Shown piece by piece: positions 63,983-64,000 of a DNA stretch of 64,000 nt; position 1 is the stretch's first letter, and each line of letters starts with the position of its first letter. The stretch lies in contig NZ_AUWR01000040.1 in the NCBI RefSeq assembly GCF_000455125.1, forward strand, positions 44,556 through 108,555, written 5' to 3'. The DNA comes from Mycobacterium sp. UM_WGJ (GTDB taxonomy: Bacteria > Actinomycetota > Actinomycetes > Mycobacteriales > Mycobacteriaceae). The notes under the pieces are model-generated. The model ran no database searches and was not told where the DNA came from. It saw only the letters and a program-made list of their open reading frames with translations. Position numbers and translations under genes: made by a program.

Positions 63983-64000
63983 ACTGAATCCCCCCGGCGT

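Overview
The window is high-GC actinobacterial DNA and almost certainly from a Mycobacterium-group organism. It carries, in order, counterparts of a block known from M. tuberculosis: pitA, a glyoxalase, an SDR, menB, menC, bpoC, menD, an Rv0556-like gene, menG/ubiE, a heterocyclic-toxin-type methyltransferase, menJ, grcC1, htpX, gpsA, a Baeyer-Villiger monooxygenase and yajQ. GTG starts and 4-base stop/start overlaps are frequent. Some genes expected in that block are missing (no pimB between the Rv0556-like gene and menG; no fadD8 neighbour). Species cannot be fixed from sequence alone. Gene names taken from M. tuberculosis rest on recalled synteny and motif recognition, not on a search.

Region 1 (1-21,100): phosphate transport (pitA plus the start of a second, tandem PiT gene), then the menaquinone cluster. 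menB, menC and menD make the naphthoate ring, menG methylates it, menJ reduces the isoprenoid tail, and grcC1 is a prenyl diphosphate synthase. Interspersed are a DsbA-like protein with an internal 57-bp tandem repeat, a lone HicB-type antitoxin gene framed by an 18-bp inverted repeat, a SulP transporter, gpsA, a BVMO, yajQ and a tRNA-Tyr followed by a clear intrinsic terminator.

Region 2 (21,200-44,900): mixed metabolism. It includes a decayed 2-oxoglutarate oxygenase, two PPOX/amidohydrolase-type genes, a methyltransferase with an IdeR-like box at its start, a DUF309-galT-galK operon, a flippase-like membrane protein with a degenerate kinase domain, an acyl-CoA carboxyltransferase, a DUF4226-like protein beside two small membrane proteins, selO and an MMPL exporter.

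Region 3 (44,900-54,700) is the most interesting part and looks like a compact SigL regulon. It holds sigL and its anti-sigma gene rslA. Five promoter-like sites in the window share the form TGAACC-N16-CGTGTC (or one mismatch per hexamer) with an identical 16-nt spacer. They precede (a) sigL-rslA, (b) a four-gene biosynthetic operon (ThDP enzyme, SRPBCC protein, KASIII-like enzyme with His-to-Asn change, HisC-like aminotransferase), (c) a type III PKS remnant with an ICMT-type methyltransferase and a flavoprotein, (d) the divergent MMPL exporter, and (e) a second, degenerate sigL-rslA copy. In that copy the sigma factor has only region 4, and the anti-sigma zinc finger is fused in one reading frame to a complete carotenoid cleavage oxygenase. 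The island is bordered by two paralogous trypsin-like secreted proteins.

Region 4 (55,500-64,000) is a probable anti-phage/restriction locus: an Mrr-like PD-(D/E)xK nuclease, an overlapping unknown gene, and a divergent 1977-residue DUF4011 helicase with a C-terminal nuclease-like segment and an N-terminal transglutaminase-like Cys/His motif. There is no stretch over 300 bases without a gene.
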